From positions 1 to 64,000 of the forward strand of contig CAMCLK010000015.1 of the NCBI GenBank assembly GCA_945875585.1: DNA of 64,000 bases. The letters are read 5' to 3'. A model generated the notes under the pieces. It did not search any database and had not been told where the DNA came from. It worked only from the letters and a program-made list of their open reading frames with translations. The position numbers were made by a program, and so were the translations under genes. Source of the DNA: Candidatus Kuenenia stuttgartensis (GTDB lineage: Bacteria; Planctomycetota; Planctomycetia; Gemmatales; Gemmataceae). Shown one piece after another: positions 26,836-36,900 of this stretch; the stretch's first letter is position 1, and every line of letters begins with the position of its first letter.

Positions 26836-29811
26836 ATGATTGGCCTGTTTTCATTGCTGTTCTGTCTCCCCGTTGCCCAGCCTTCAGGCGATAGCGATGC
26901 GGCGCGCGCGGCCATTGCACGGTTTGAAACGGCTTTTACCGCGGCAGGCGCGGTTGTGGCCCGCTGGGGCCCCGAACATTCTGCGCGGACCATGGAACTG
27001 GCCAACCTTGCGCGCGCCGCACTAAAAGCAGGAAAGATGCGCGATGCACGCATGCTCGCGGAGCGGGCTACGGCGAGCATTCCCAGCATTCCTGCCGGAT
27101 TGCCCTTGGAAGTATCGCTTATTTTGGGAGACGGGCGGCCCAGTCATCCAGACGACTTGAAAACCGTGGCGATCTCCCGCAACGGCAGCCTTATGGCCAG
27201 CGGTGCCCGCGATGGTTGCATCAAGGTGTGGGGATTGCCCGGCGGGCAGGAACTCCGCTCTTTCCGGGCGCACAGCAGTGAAGTTCTGTCGCTGGTGTTT
27301 GCCGCCGATGATTCAACATTGTTTTCAGCAGGAATCGACCGCGAAGTGAAACAGTGGGCCTGGCGCGAAAGCAAAGTTGTGACAACCTTTGTGGGGCATG
27401 CCGAAGGCGTGGCGGCGTTGGCTGTAAGCCGGGATGGCGCAAAACTGGCCACTGGCGGCTTGGACCGCAAAGTTCGTGTTTATGATATTGCCGCCAAAAC
27501 ACTGGTATCCGAAGCCGGAGGACACAGTCTACCTGTCAACAGTGTGGATTTCGCTCCAGATGGCACGTTTGTGGCTACGGCCAGCGGCGACCAGAAACTA
27601 CGTGTTTTTGAATCTCAAACCGGAGTTCTTAAGCTCGAAACTCCGCATTTTCAGGGTAATCAGTATGCGGTTCGGTATGTGGATGCCACAACCATAGCCT
27701 TGGCCGGGTCTCGGCCCGGCGGTGTGAAACTGATCAACGCTTCCAACGGGACCGAGCGATCGATGCTCGACGGGCAAAGCGATGAAGTGATAGGGTTGGC
27801 GGTTTCTGCCAACGGCACCGCGTTGGCGACCCTTTCCAACGACCGCACGACCAAGATATGGGAACTTCCCGCTGGCAAGGTGGTGCGTTCGTTCCAGATG
27901 GAAGAAACGGGCCGCGCCTTGGCATTATCGCCCGATGGGGCCCGTTTGGTGGTGGCAACCAGTCAGGGTGTGCTGCGCTTATGGGAGTTGGGCGACACGG
28001 GTCAAGGCATTTCTTTACCCCCTGCCCCATCGGCACTGGGAGGCGTTGTTTGGCTGAATGGCGGCAGCATTGCGACATGTGGCCTTTCGGGATCGCTGCG
28101 GATGGTACCGCTGGATGGTTCTGCTTCGCGTGAACTCGCATCGGGAGGGGCACTCGGTGCCTTGGCAGCCACACCAGATGGAACGTGGCTGGCCGCAGGC
28201 GGTGTGGACCGCATGATTCGCCTGTATCGGGGCCCGGAGATGAAGCCGGGACCGGTGCTTGAAGGTCACCAAGGCACGATTATTGACATCGCCATTTCGG
28301 CAGACGGGCGGTTGATGGCGAGTGCCGATGCCAACCGGCAGATTTTGTTATGGAAGCTGGGAGAATCGAGGCCATTGGCGTCGTGGAAGGAGGCCGGGCG
28401 CGTGCCGTGCTCGATGGCGTTTACAGCCGATGGCTCGCAATTGGCGGTGGGAAGTGCCGATGGCACCGTGGTGGTGCGCGCGGGAGGCAGCGGGAAAATG
28501 ATAGCCGCGGGGCGCGGAACCGGATCTCCCTTATTGTCGCTTGCCTTTTCACCCACTGGAGATCGCTTGGCAGGAGGATGCGCCAACGGCCATGCCGTGG
28601 TTTGGGAAGTGGCGCGGTTGCAGGAACCGCCAGCGGTTTTCACAGGGCACACAAACGCCTCGGTAGGCCCCGTGTGGAATCCGGTGCAAGCCGTGGCGTT
28701 CCATCCGGACGGAAAACGGATCGCCTCGGCAGGCGCCGACCGAACTGTTCGTGTATGGGATTCTGTTACGCGCACGGCAGATCGGTCACTGGTAGGGCAT
28801 GGCGACTGGATTACCGGACTGGCGTTTTCTCCTTCGGGCGACGCGCTGGTAAGCGTGGGCGCGGGCGGCGAGACGCGCATCTGGAATGTGGAAAATTCCC
28901 CGGTTGAAACGGTGCCTTCTGGCCATGCGCGCGAAGTGCGAACACTGGCATTTTCACTCGATGGCAAGCAGTTGGCCTCGGGCGGACAAGACACCACCGT
29001 ACGCATTTGGGATGTGGCCACTGGGCGGCAGTTAGCCCGGTACGAGGGTGGCGCGGCGAGTGTTCAGCAAGTCGCGTGGGTGGGGGCGCAGGCGGTTCTG
29101 GCAGCATGTGGCGACCGACAGATGCGTTTGTGGGATCTGGCCAAAGGCACCTCCTCGGGCCAGTTTCCACTGAATGGTCAAGGAACCCCCAATACCCTGC
29201 ATGCCATAGAAGGCAGTAGGCGCGCCATGGTGTGGGTAGGCGATGGGCAGGTTGAATTTCATGATCTCGACGGCAAAGTGCCCCGTGAAACGTGGACCTG
29301 CTTCGAACCGGCCAGCCAAGTCACGGCACTGGCCATGGGGCCCAAAGGACACCAGATAGCCGTGGGTGGACGCAACGGCCAAACACGCCTATGGGACATC
29401 CGGAAACGCGAGAAAATCTGGAAAGAGGACCTGCCTGCTCATAGCGGCTCCATTATTGATGTCGCATTGCCCGATGCCGCGACCGGCAGGCTGGCGACAG
29501 CCGACATGCAGGGATTGAAAATCTGGGATATCAACAAGCGTGAGGCCGTGCGGCAGATGCCCTTGGGAATGGGCCAGAATGCACGGCAGTTGGCCATTTC
29601 TGCCAATGGCGACCGCGTGGCTGCCGCGTGCCAGGATGGGCATGTGCGGGTGTGGAATGCCGAAACGGGGGCTCTGTTGAACGACATGAATTTTTTGGAG
29701 CAGCTTCCGCACGACAAGCCTTATTTTCTGGCACTGGCGTTCGCGCCTTCGGGCCGGATGCTGGCGGCCTCTGGTCCGGGTGGCCGGGTTTATATGATGA
29801 CCATTCGTTAA
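26836..29811 (+). CDS. WD40 repeat protein, secreted or membrane-anchored
   Basis: This 991-residue protein has an N-terminal hydrophobic leader (MIGLFSLLFCLPVAQ) and a short helical part. A dozen or more WD40 repeats then run to the C-terminus, for example GGLDRKVRVYDI, AGADRTVRVWDS and GGQDTTVRIWDV, each preceded by GH and an SPDG-type turn. This number suits two seven-bladed propellers. Such proteins are scaffolds for binding partners and no enzyme is present. The gene is followed 18 bases later by the alcohol dehydrogenase gene, so it may be co-transcribed with the sugar genes. The start is supported by GGAGG. Confidence 0.88.
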   Translation: MIGLFSLLFCLPVAQPSGDSDAARAAIARFETAFTAAGAVVARWGPEHSARTMELANLARAALKAGKMRDARMLAERATASIPSIPAGLPLEVSLILGDGRPSHPDDLKTVAISRNGSLMASGARDGCIKVWGLPGGQELRSFRAHSSEVLSLVFAADDSTLFSAGIDREVKQWAWRESKVVTTFVGHAEGVAALAVSRDGAKLATGGLDRKVRVYDIAAKTLVSEAGGHSLPVNSVDFAPDGTFVATASGDQKLRVFESQTGVLKLETPHFQGNQYAVRYVDATTIALAGSRPGGVKLINASNGTERSMLDGQSDEVIGLAVSANGTALATLSNDRTTKIWELPAGKVVRSFQMEETGRALALSPDGARLVVATSQGVLRLWELGDTGQGISLPPAPSALGGVVWLNGGSIATCGLSGSLRMVPLDGSASRELASGGALGALAATPDGTWLAAGGVDRMIRLYRGPEMKPGPVLEGHQGTIIDIAISADGRLMASADANRQILLWKLGESRPLASWKEAGRVPCSMAFTADGSQLAVGSADGTVVVRAGGSGKMIAAGRGTGSPLLSLAFSPTGDRLAGGCANGHAVVWEVARLQEPPAVFTGHTNASVGPVWNPVQAVAFHPDGKRIASAGADRTVRVWDSVTRTADRSLVGHGDWITGLAFSPSGDALVSVGAGGETRIWNVENSPVETVPSGHAREVRTLAFSLDGKQLASGGQDTTVRIWDVATGRQLARYEGGAASVQQVAWVGAQAVLAACGDRQMRLWDLAKGTSSGQFPLNGQGTPNTLHAIEGSRRAMVWVGDGQVEFHDLDGKVPRETWTCFEPASQVTALAMGPKGHQIAVGGRNGQTRLWDIRKREKIWKEDLPAHSGSIIDVALPDAATGRLATADMQGLKIWDINKREAVRQMPLGMGQNARQLAISANGDRVAAACQDGHVRVWNAETGALLNDMNFLEQLPHDKPYFLALAFAPSGRMLAASGPGGRVYMMTIR

Positions 29812-29829
29812 TCGGAAACCGGAGACGCC

Positions 29830-30864
29830 ATGCGCGCTTTGCAACTCGAAAAACCACGGGAATTCCGCTTCATCGATGCTTCCGAGGCGCAACCACCGGG
29901 GCCTGGAGAAGCCTTGGTGCGCGTGAGGAAAGTCGGTGTTTGCGGCACCGACATCAGCGGATACCTAGGCAAAATGCCTTTCTTCAGCTACCCGCGGATT
30001 CCGGGGCATGAACTGGGCGTGGAAGTGCTGGCTGTGGGTACGGGCGTGACAAATGTCAAGCCGGGCGACACCTGCTCGGTCGAGCCTTATATCAACTGCG
30101 AAACGTGTTTTTCGTGTTTGCGCAAACGCGGCAACTGCTGTGAGAGCCTTACCGTGCTGGGGGTGCATATCGATGGCGGATTGCGGCCACGGTTTGTGCT
30201 GCCCGCGCGGAAGCTGCACCCAGCACAGGGGCTATCCTTCGAACAACTGGCGCTGGTTGAAACATTGGCCATTGGTTGCCATGCGGTCGACCGCGCCAGC
30301 ATCGCGCCAGATGAATTCGCACTGGTGGTGGGCGCGGGCCCTATTGGCCTGTCTGCTCTGGAATTTGTCCGGCTAACGGGGTGCCGCTACGGTGTGCTGG
30401 ACGTGAATGAAAAACGGCTGGCGTTCTGCCGGGACCGCATGGGAATTCCCACAACGATTCAAGCCACAGGTGGGGCAGAGGATATTGATGCGATCAAGTC
30501 GGCGGCGGGAGGGCATTTGCCCACAGTGGTGATCGACGCCACCGGTCACCCGCGGGCCATGGAACGGAGCCTTGAATTTGTCGGGTTCACAGGCCGCATG
30601 GTTTATGTGGGAATTGTGCCAGACCCCATTGCCGTGCCCGACCCACTGTTCCACCGACGCGAAATGACACTTTTGGGTTCGCGCAACGCTTTGCCCGGGG
30701 ATTTCAGGCGAATTATCGATCTCATTCGTGGCGGGCAGATCGATACCCGGCCATGGATCAGCCACAGGCTGGAATTTGCCGATGTTCCCAATCAATTTGA
30801 GGCGCTGACGCGGCCGGAAACCGGTGTCATAAAAGCCATGATCGATCTGGATAGTGCCGACTGA
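29830..30864 (+). CDS. Zinc-dependent alcohol/sugar dehydrogenase (MDR family)
   Basis: This 344-residue medium-chain dehydrogenase has catalytic zinc ligands in GVCGTD (Cys at about 38) and IPGHE (about 60). A structural-zinc loop carries four close cysteines (CETCFSCLRKRGNCC, about 93-107). The Rossmann motif is VVGAGPIGLSALE (about 165). It probably oxidises a sugar or polyol with NAD(P). The next gene is a RbsD/FucU mutarotase, which fits a fucose-type pathway, but substrate identity is inference. GGAG stands in front of the ATG. Confidence 0.88.
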   Translation: MRALQLEKPREFRFIDASEAQPPGPGEALVRVRKVGVCGTDISGYLGKMPFFSYPRIPGHELGVEVLAVGTGVTNVKPGDTCSVEPYINCETCFSCLRKRGNCCESLTVLGVHIDGGLRPRFVLPARKLHPAQGLSFEQLALVETLAIGCHAVDRASIAPDEFALVVGAGPIGLSALEFVRLTGCRYGVLDVNEKRLAFCRDRMGIPTTIQATGGAEDIDAIKSAAGGHLPTVVIDATGHPRAMERSLEFVGFTGRMVYVGIVPDPIAVPDPLFHRREMTLLGSRNALPGDFRRIIDLIRGGQIDTRPWISHRLEFADVPNQFEALTRPETGVIKAMIDLDSAD

Positions 30865-30885
30865 CCCTTTTTGTGGACGTGCCCC

Positions 30886-31332
30886 ATGCTGAAACACACC
30901 TTGCTGCACCCGGAAATTTTGCACGCCATCGCGCGCGCCGGCCACCATGGCCGTATCTTATTGGCCGACGGTAACTACCCGGCGAGCACCACACTTGGGC
31001 CGAATGCCACATTGGTGAGCCTGAACCTGTCGCCCGGTGTGGTGACGGTTTGCCAGGTGCTTGACGCTATTCTGGCCACTGTCCCGATTGAGAAAGCGTT
31101 CGTGATGGACTACGAACGGACCGGGCCATATGCCTTGTCATCCGATCCACCGGTATGGAACGACATCCGTGGTCTGATGAAAAGCCATGGACTTGGTTTC
31201 GATCTGCAGTTGGTGGAAAAGTGGCAATTTTACAAGGAAGTCACGGTACCAGCCCATATCCTGACCGTTCAGACCGCCGACACGCAGATTTTCGCCAATT
31301 TGGTGCTCGACATTGGCGTACGTATGAAGTGA
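30886..31332 (+). CDS. RbsD/FucU family sugar mutarotase
   Basis: The 148-residue protein matches FucU/RbsD pyranose mutarotases: ILHAIARAGHHGRILLADGNYP at the N-terminus carries the conserved histidine and aspartate. The protein continues through KAFVMDYERTG to a C-terminal FYKEVTVPAHILTVQT. These enzymes interconvert the anomers of fucose or ribose before metabolism. The ATG at 30886 is preferred; an in-frame TTG at 30871 would add five residues that do not match the family. It lies 21 bases after the dehydrogenase gene, suggesting one short catabolic operon. Confidence 0.85.
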   Translation: MLKHTLLHPEILHAIARAGHHGRILLADGNYPASTTLGPNATLVSLNLSPGVVTVCQVLDAILATVPIEKAFVMDYERTGPYALSSDPPVWNDIRGLMKSHGLGFDLQLVEKWQFYKEVTVPAHILTVQTADTQIFANLVLDIGVRMK

Positions 31333-31471
31333 TGGGCTACCCGTCGAGATGCCTCGAAATAGACAACGATAGCAAGCCAAACAATCGCTGCTCCGTGGAT
31401 GTGTGCGGGCAGCAAAATGGGCCGTCAGCCATGGAATTTTCTGGCAACGGGCTCTAAGATTAAAGCAAACG

Positions 31472-32680
31472 ATGATATCGACACACACTACTTTTGTTCT
31501 ACTGGCCAGCGATGTTGTTGCAGGGGAAAACATCGGGAACCCAATCCTATTCGCGGTTCTCGTGGTGCCTTTGCTTGTACTTCTGAATGCCTTTTTCGTG
31601 GCTGCCGAGTTTGCATTGGTGGCCGTTCGCCGTACCCGCATTGAAACGCTTGTTGCTCATGGAGTGCGCGGCGCGAAAAGTGTGGATCAGGCGCTGAACA
31701 ACCTGAACCGAGCCGTGGCAGCTACGCAACTGGGCATCACCATTGCCAGTTTGGCGCTCGGCTGGCTGGGCGAATCGGCGATTGCTCGCTGCCTGACGCT
31801 GTTGGCCCTGTGGTGGACCGGTCCGGGTCTTGATGCTGAAACCACCTGGTGGTTGGCGCACTCAGTAGCCGGGCCCATTGCCTTGGTCATGATCACATTC
31901 ATGCATGTGGTGTTCGGCGAGCTGATCCCCAAGACCATCGCCTTGGAGCAACCCGATACCGTGGCCCTTGCGGTAGCCATGCCTTTGAATGTGTTCACGC
32001 AATTGGTGAGTCCGTTTTTGCGACTGATGAACGGGACAGCGAATGCTTTATGCCGTGCCATGGGCCTGACGGGAAAAGGCGACCACGCCAGCCTTCATTC
32101 GGTAGAAGAGCTGCTACTGCTGGTTCAAGACACGGAAGAGGCGGGCTTCATTGCTCCCGATCAGGCCGATTACCTCGAGAATGTGTTTCGGCTGACAAGC
32201 AAGCGCGTGGGCGACATCATGATCGCTCGCGAAACGATAGCAGCATTGGAAGTGTCCACGCCCCCGGGGCAGATTCTTGAAACAGTGCGCTCCGGCGCCC
32301 ATACGCGGTTGCCAGTGTATGAAGGCACCATGGACAACATCATAGGCATTGTTAACACAAAAGACCTTTTTTATGTCTTCAGTTTGAATGGTATTGTTAT
32401 TCTGCAAGACGCCCTCTATCCGACACTGTTCCTTGAAGTGGACATGCCTGTCACAGCAGCACTGAGGCGGTTCAAGCAAACACACCGCCACATGGGCATT
32501 GTGCGCGACGCCGAGGGCAAAACCGTGGGGTTGCTCACACTGGAAGATGTGCTGGAAGAGATTGTTGGCGATATCGAGGATGAACACGACCGGCCATCGC
32601 AGGCGCGGCTTCCAATTCAATCATTCCCGATGTCAGCCATCAAGAAACTGCAACCACCTGCCGGGCCAACCAAAAGCTAG
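31472..32680 (+). CDS. CNNM/CorC-type (DUF21 plus CBS pair) membrane protein
   Basis: About 402 residues. Three or four membrane helices form a DUF21 domain (LNAFFVAAEFALVAVRRTRI, ATQLGITIASLALGWLGE, VVFGELIPKTIALEQ), followed by a cytoplasmic CBS pair (TRLPVYEGTMDNIIGIVNTKD, MGIVRDAEGKTVGLLTLEDVLEEIVGDIEDEHD). The usual C-terminal CorC_HlyC domain appears absent, as the protein ends about 30 residues after the CBS pair. Members are linked to Mg2+/Co2+ efflux or to haemolysin-like proteins. The ATG at 31472 is preferred over an upstream in-frame start at 31403, whose extra residues look non-coding. Confidence 0.88.
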   Translation: MISTHTTFVLLASDVVAGENIGNPILFAVLVVPLLVLLNAFFVAAEFALVAVRRTRIETLVAHGVRGAKSVDQALNNLNRAVAATQLGITIASLALGWLGESAIARCLTLLALWWTGPGLDAETTWWLAHSVAGPIALVMITFMHVVFGELIPKTIALEQPDTVALAVAMPLNVFTQLVSPFLRLMNGTANALCRAMGLTGKGDHASLHSVEELLLLVQDTEEAGFIAPDQADYLENVFRLTSKRVGDIMIARETIAALEVSTPPGQILETVRSGAHTRLPVYEGTMDNIIGIVNTKDLFYVFSLNGIVILQDALYPTLFLEVDMPVTAALRRFKQTHRHMGIVRDAEGKTVGLLTLEDVLEEIVGDIEDEHDRPSQARLPIQSFPMSAIKKLQPPAGPTKS

Positions 32681-32760
32681 AAGTGCCCATCACACAATTC
32701 ATGCAGTTTCAACGCCCCATGTCGCCATATTCCGGTTCGGGTTGTGGCATTCGATCGGCT

Positions 32761-33939
32761 TTAGTTGCGGGTCAACTTGAAGATCAGCACGACACCAAGA
32801 ATAACCATCAGCCCATCCGCGGCCCAAACCAGCGATACAATATCGAATTTTCCTTCCTTCGCCATCCCCGTGCCGCATAGCATCAACGGGTAATACAGAA
32901 TGACAATGGGTAGAAAGCATGTAATGAAGGCGCTGAGGAAGTCGCTGCGTGAAAACCAGATTCCTACCGGGCACCCCACCAGCACAAAGCAAAGGCAACC
33001 CAGACTAAGCGCCGGTCTCATCTGCAACTCGACATTCAGGAAGGCGATCTGCTGGTTTTCGTGCTTAAGGCGCCCTTCCAGGTTTTTGACATGCTGCGCG
33101 GCATCCGGCGCGGCGGCAGCACGTGTGGCGACAATTTCGGATTCAGTCTTCTCCGTGGCCTCTCCCCACTCCCGCCGTTTTTCCAGAATCTCTTTCCATG
33201 TCATGTCGCGGGCGCGCCTGTTGGCATCGCTGTTCATGTTACCTGGTAGTGGGACCTCCCAGACACGGTCCTCGAAGTACCCGCGCGAGCCGTCTTCCGT
33301 GGTGGCCACGCCATGGCGCATGTGAATGAGCACCATTTTGCGGGCCATGTTCACCCGGAGATTGGCTTCGCGTGCCTGCGCCACGACATCGACCATGCCC
33401 TTGGCATCGCGCCTTTTGAATGTCGGATACAAAAGCTTGCGGCCCTGCACGCCCTTTACAAACATGGCATAGGGCAATTGTGCATGGGAAAGCATGCCTT
33501 GCTTACGTAGCACCGTGTAAAGAAGCTCCTCGGCATCGTGAAATGCCATCGCCCGCAGCAGATGGTGCGTGTAGGGAATGATCCTGTAGTACAGCCCCAT
33601 GGTCACCACGCTCATCAATGCCCCCAAAACCAGGGCAGGCATGACCACGGAAATCAGGTTCACCCCGGCTGCCTTGATGGCAAGGATTTCGTTATCCGCC
33701 GCCAAACGGCCGTAGACAACACACACGGCAAACAGCGTGGTGGCAGGAAGCGTGTAGGGGAGCGTGCTGGGAACTAGCAGGGGAATGGCGGCAAGGATCT
33801 GGCCCGGCCCCAAGCCTTGCTGGGTTGCCTCGGCCACAATGCCGGCCATGAGCAAAATGCCCGTGATGGCCAACAAAGCCACCGCGAAGACCCGCGTGAG
33901 GTCCCAGAAGATCATCCGGAAAAGTATGCCGCCGAACAT
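32761..33939 (-). CDS. LptF/LptG family permease (YjgP/YjgQ)
   Basis: The 392-residue protein has three N-terminal helices, including VPSTLPYTLPATTLFAVCVVYGRLAADNEILAIKAAGV, the strongest LptF/G signature. A large periplasmic beta region (about 125-300) follows, then three C-terminal helices. LptF/G form the membrane part of the ABC transporter that extracts lipopolysaccharide-like lipids. Only one such gene is here, and no LptB ATPase. It follows the AsmA-like gene by 33 bases in the same direction, so the two are probably co-transcribed and both concern envelope lipids. Confidence 0.88.
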   Translation of the reverse strand: MFGGILFRMIFWDLTRVFAVALLAITGILLMAGIVAEATQQGLGPGQILAAIPLLVPSTLPYTLPATTLFAVCVVYGRLAADNEILAIKAAGVNLISVVMPALVLGALMSVVTMGLYYRIIPYTHHLLRAMAFHDAEELLYTVLRKQGMLSHAQLPYAMFVKGVQGRKLLYPTFKRRDAKGMVDVVAQAREANLRVNMARKMVLIHMRHGVATTEDGSRGYFEDRVWEVPLPGNMNSDANRRARDMTWKEILEKRREWGEATEKTESEIVATRAAAAPDAAQHVKNLEGRLKHENQQIAFLNVELQMRPALSLGCLCFVLVGCPVGIWFSRSDFLSAFITCFLPIVILYYPLMLCGTGMAKEGKFDIVSLVWAADGLMVILGVVLIFKLTRN

Positions 33940-33972
33940 GCCATGCGCCTCTTCAAATGAGTCTGGTGTCTC

Positions 33973-36900
33973 TCAGGGTTGTCGCGACTCGACAAACCGC
34001 CTGAGCGGATCGTTGAGGGCTGGCAGCAGCTCCTTGTCGAACCGAAGATTGCCCGGTTTGCCTCGGACACGCAATGTCAATAATTGGTTGGAGACCGCCT
34101 TGGGTATTTCATCGACAACAGCGGGCAGCAACTGGTTGAGACGCGCCAGATCAACGTGAAAATCGAGTCTGGTGTCTAGATCTTCGAGTCCCACCGTGCC
34201 TGTACCACGGAGGCTGATGGCATTTCCAAACAGATCGAGTCTTTGGAACTGCACCTGTGCCCCCTCTACGGTGTACCGCGCCCGTGCCTGCTCGAAGGCG
34301 GTACGGTCGGGAACCCGCAACCCCAGCGCCTTGACGAGGTCAAGGAAGACTGGAAGCTGATACATGCGAGCTTGAGGCACGTCAAGCGCGCCTTCGCCGC
34401 GCAGGCTTCCCAAGTCGTGGACTTCCCCTCCCAGTCTCAGCCAGGCGTGGCCTAGTCCTTGAATTTCAGACGAGTCGATGCGGTTGTGCGCCGCTGCTTG
34501 GGCCAGATTGACCCGGGTTGCGCGCAGGTCGAGTTCAAAACGCGGCCGGGCGGAAAATTCAACACGCCCCTGCCCGCCAATGACACCGCCAAATATTTCC
34601 CCCTGAAGGTCCCAAAAACGCAAGGTGTCCGGGGTATCGGCGCGGACTTCGAAACGGGCGCGCCCCGGAGAAACCGGTTGGCCCCCCGCTAGGGCCCGCT
34701 CCATAACTGCTTGCCCTGCAAGCGATTCCATCGCGTGGCCATTGTACTTGCCTTGGCAAGCAACCGTTCCGGTCATCTGCGAAAACTCAAGGCCTGCCTT
34801 GATGCTGGCCCCATCCAAACGAGCCGTACCTTCCCAATCAACCACTGGCGATGGCCCCGAGTCGGGATTCGATTCAATGCCCAGCGCGCCAGACAACCAG
34901 ACGGGATCTTTCAGTCCTATAGCCTGAACCGCGCGGCGTGGTCCGGGAGACAGTGCGGCAATAAGTTCGTCGTCGAGTACGAGCGGCGAGGCCTCGATCT
35001 TCTCCAACCGGGCACGGTACCCGCCATCTTGCCTTAGCTGAATGACCCCTTCAGCCGCCTTCACCCGGCTGACCCCGCGCTTGAAGGCGAGATCACGGAT
35101 GTGGACACGGTCTTTGGAGTAGCGGCAGACCATTTGAACGTCTTCAATTTGGCATGGCAGAAATTTTGGAGTCATAGTGGCGCCACGAAGCGCCACTTCG
35201 GCCAGAACTTCCGGAATTGGCACCATTTTGCGCGTCACGTCCGCGTCGAAGCCCAGCCTGCCGGAAAGCCCCAAGGCCCTCACCGCGTCTCCCAGCAATC
35301 CACGTTCGGAAACGCCCTGGGCCACAAGGGCCGTGCGCAATTCTTCCCCTGCAGGAATGTTTTCTCCCCGAAGAACAAGGCGGAAACCGCCCGTACTTCC
35401 CTGATCAGTAACATCACGACCAGCAGCCCGAATGGTTCCGCCTTTGTGCTCGCCTGCAAAATCGCGGCACTCCCAACCATCGGGACGCACTTCAATGGTT
35501 CCCCGAACATTACTTAATGGAAGCGGAAAAGCGTCGTGTCGAAGCGAGGTTCCCGATACGCCAACAACATATTTATTGGCGCACAGCGTATTTCCCGGCT
35601 CTCGCATCAACCCCGCATCAACATCAACAGAACCGCCTTCCGGATGAAACTGCGCCGCAATGGCATCGTATGGAGATGGTATTGCGGCAAGTAGCTCCCG
35701 ATTCAGGGGTATACCCTTGGCGGTCAACGACATATTGATGCCCCAGGCACCCGGATGGAGTTTCAGATTACCTGTTACCGATAATGGCGCACCCGACGCC
35801 TTCCCTTGCATGTCCACCGAAATATTCGACGGAGTGGGACCACGCAATTCAGCGCGCACCAATCCGGAAGCATCTGTAAATGGATAGGGAAAGTGAAGGA
35901 ATGTGCCGCGCGCGCCGCGCGGCCGCACCTCGATAACATCGCGTGTTGTGCCGCTTGAAGCACCCGCCACCAGCTCGTGCCTATAACTGATATCTGCGGT
36001 TCCAGAAGGTTTGAACATTGTTTCGATAACGGGACACGGCCAAGGGCACCGCGACAGCACACCAGAAGCAGCGACCATATCTGAGCATTCGATGCCCCAA
36101 GTCCCCTCTAGGCGCGCTACATCTGTCCATGCGGCACCGGTGGGCGGGCCAACATCGTTCGCGCGGGCTTCCAACCGGCCGTTGCCAGTAGTTCCCTTAA
36201 GGCTTAACGATTTCAGCCTCCCACCAGAGACGACAGCGTTACCATTCATCGACTTCACAGGCCACGGCAGCATGGGGACAGAGAGCTCAACATCGCGGAC
36301 AGCAATAGTTGCCTTCCACTGCCCTGCGCCCAAGGCTTCCATGCTTTCGCCTTCCAGAATGACCGAAGCCATTCCGGAAACAACCCGCAATTGTCCGCTG
36401 ATGTTTTCAGGCAGAAACGCCATCAGCAACTCGTTCGTATCCAGCCCGAGGACAATTTCTGGAATCTCCACCCTGCATGTCCAGCCATCACCTTGGCGTT
36501 GGTGAGACCAAGTCAGGCGCACAGGGCCCAACAGGTCGCTGGTACCGTTGGCTTCAACGCGCAGCTTACCGGGCGGATCATTCATGGCCAGCAGGGATAG
36601 GTCACGTATTTCCAAGCCTAACGGAGCACGGGCTGATGCGCGGGATGGGCCGTGATCCTCAATCAGCAAACTACCGCGTTCGACAACAATGGTTGGAAAT
36701 CCTGCCAGATCGAGCCCACCACCGCCCTGAAGGCTCGTCAAATTCCAAATACCATCGCGGCCACGTACTAATTTCATGCGCGGACCTTTGAGCTCCGCCT
36801 TACGTATGGCCAGCGTTCCTTCTATCAACTGTTCCTTGTCGTGATAAAGAACAGCCAGTGGCACATGAAAGAAATCGGTGCGCGCCAAGTCGTTGCGCTT

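Noticed and set aside
30871-30885. TTG start giving a longer FucU-type protein
   Set aside because: The extra residues (MWTCP) do not match the family, and an ATG follows at 30886 at the expected N-terminus.
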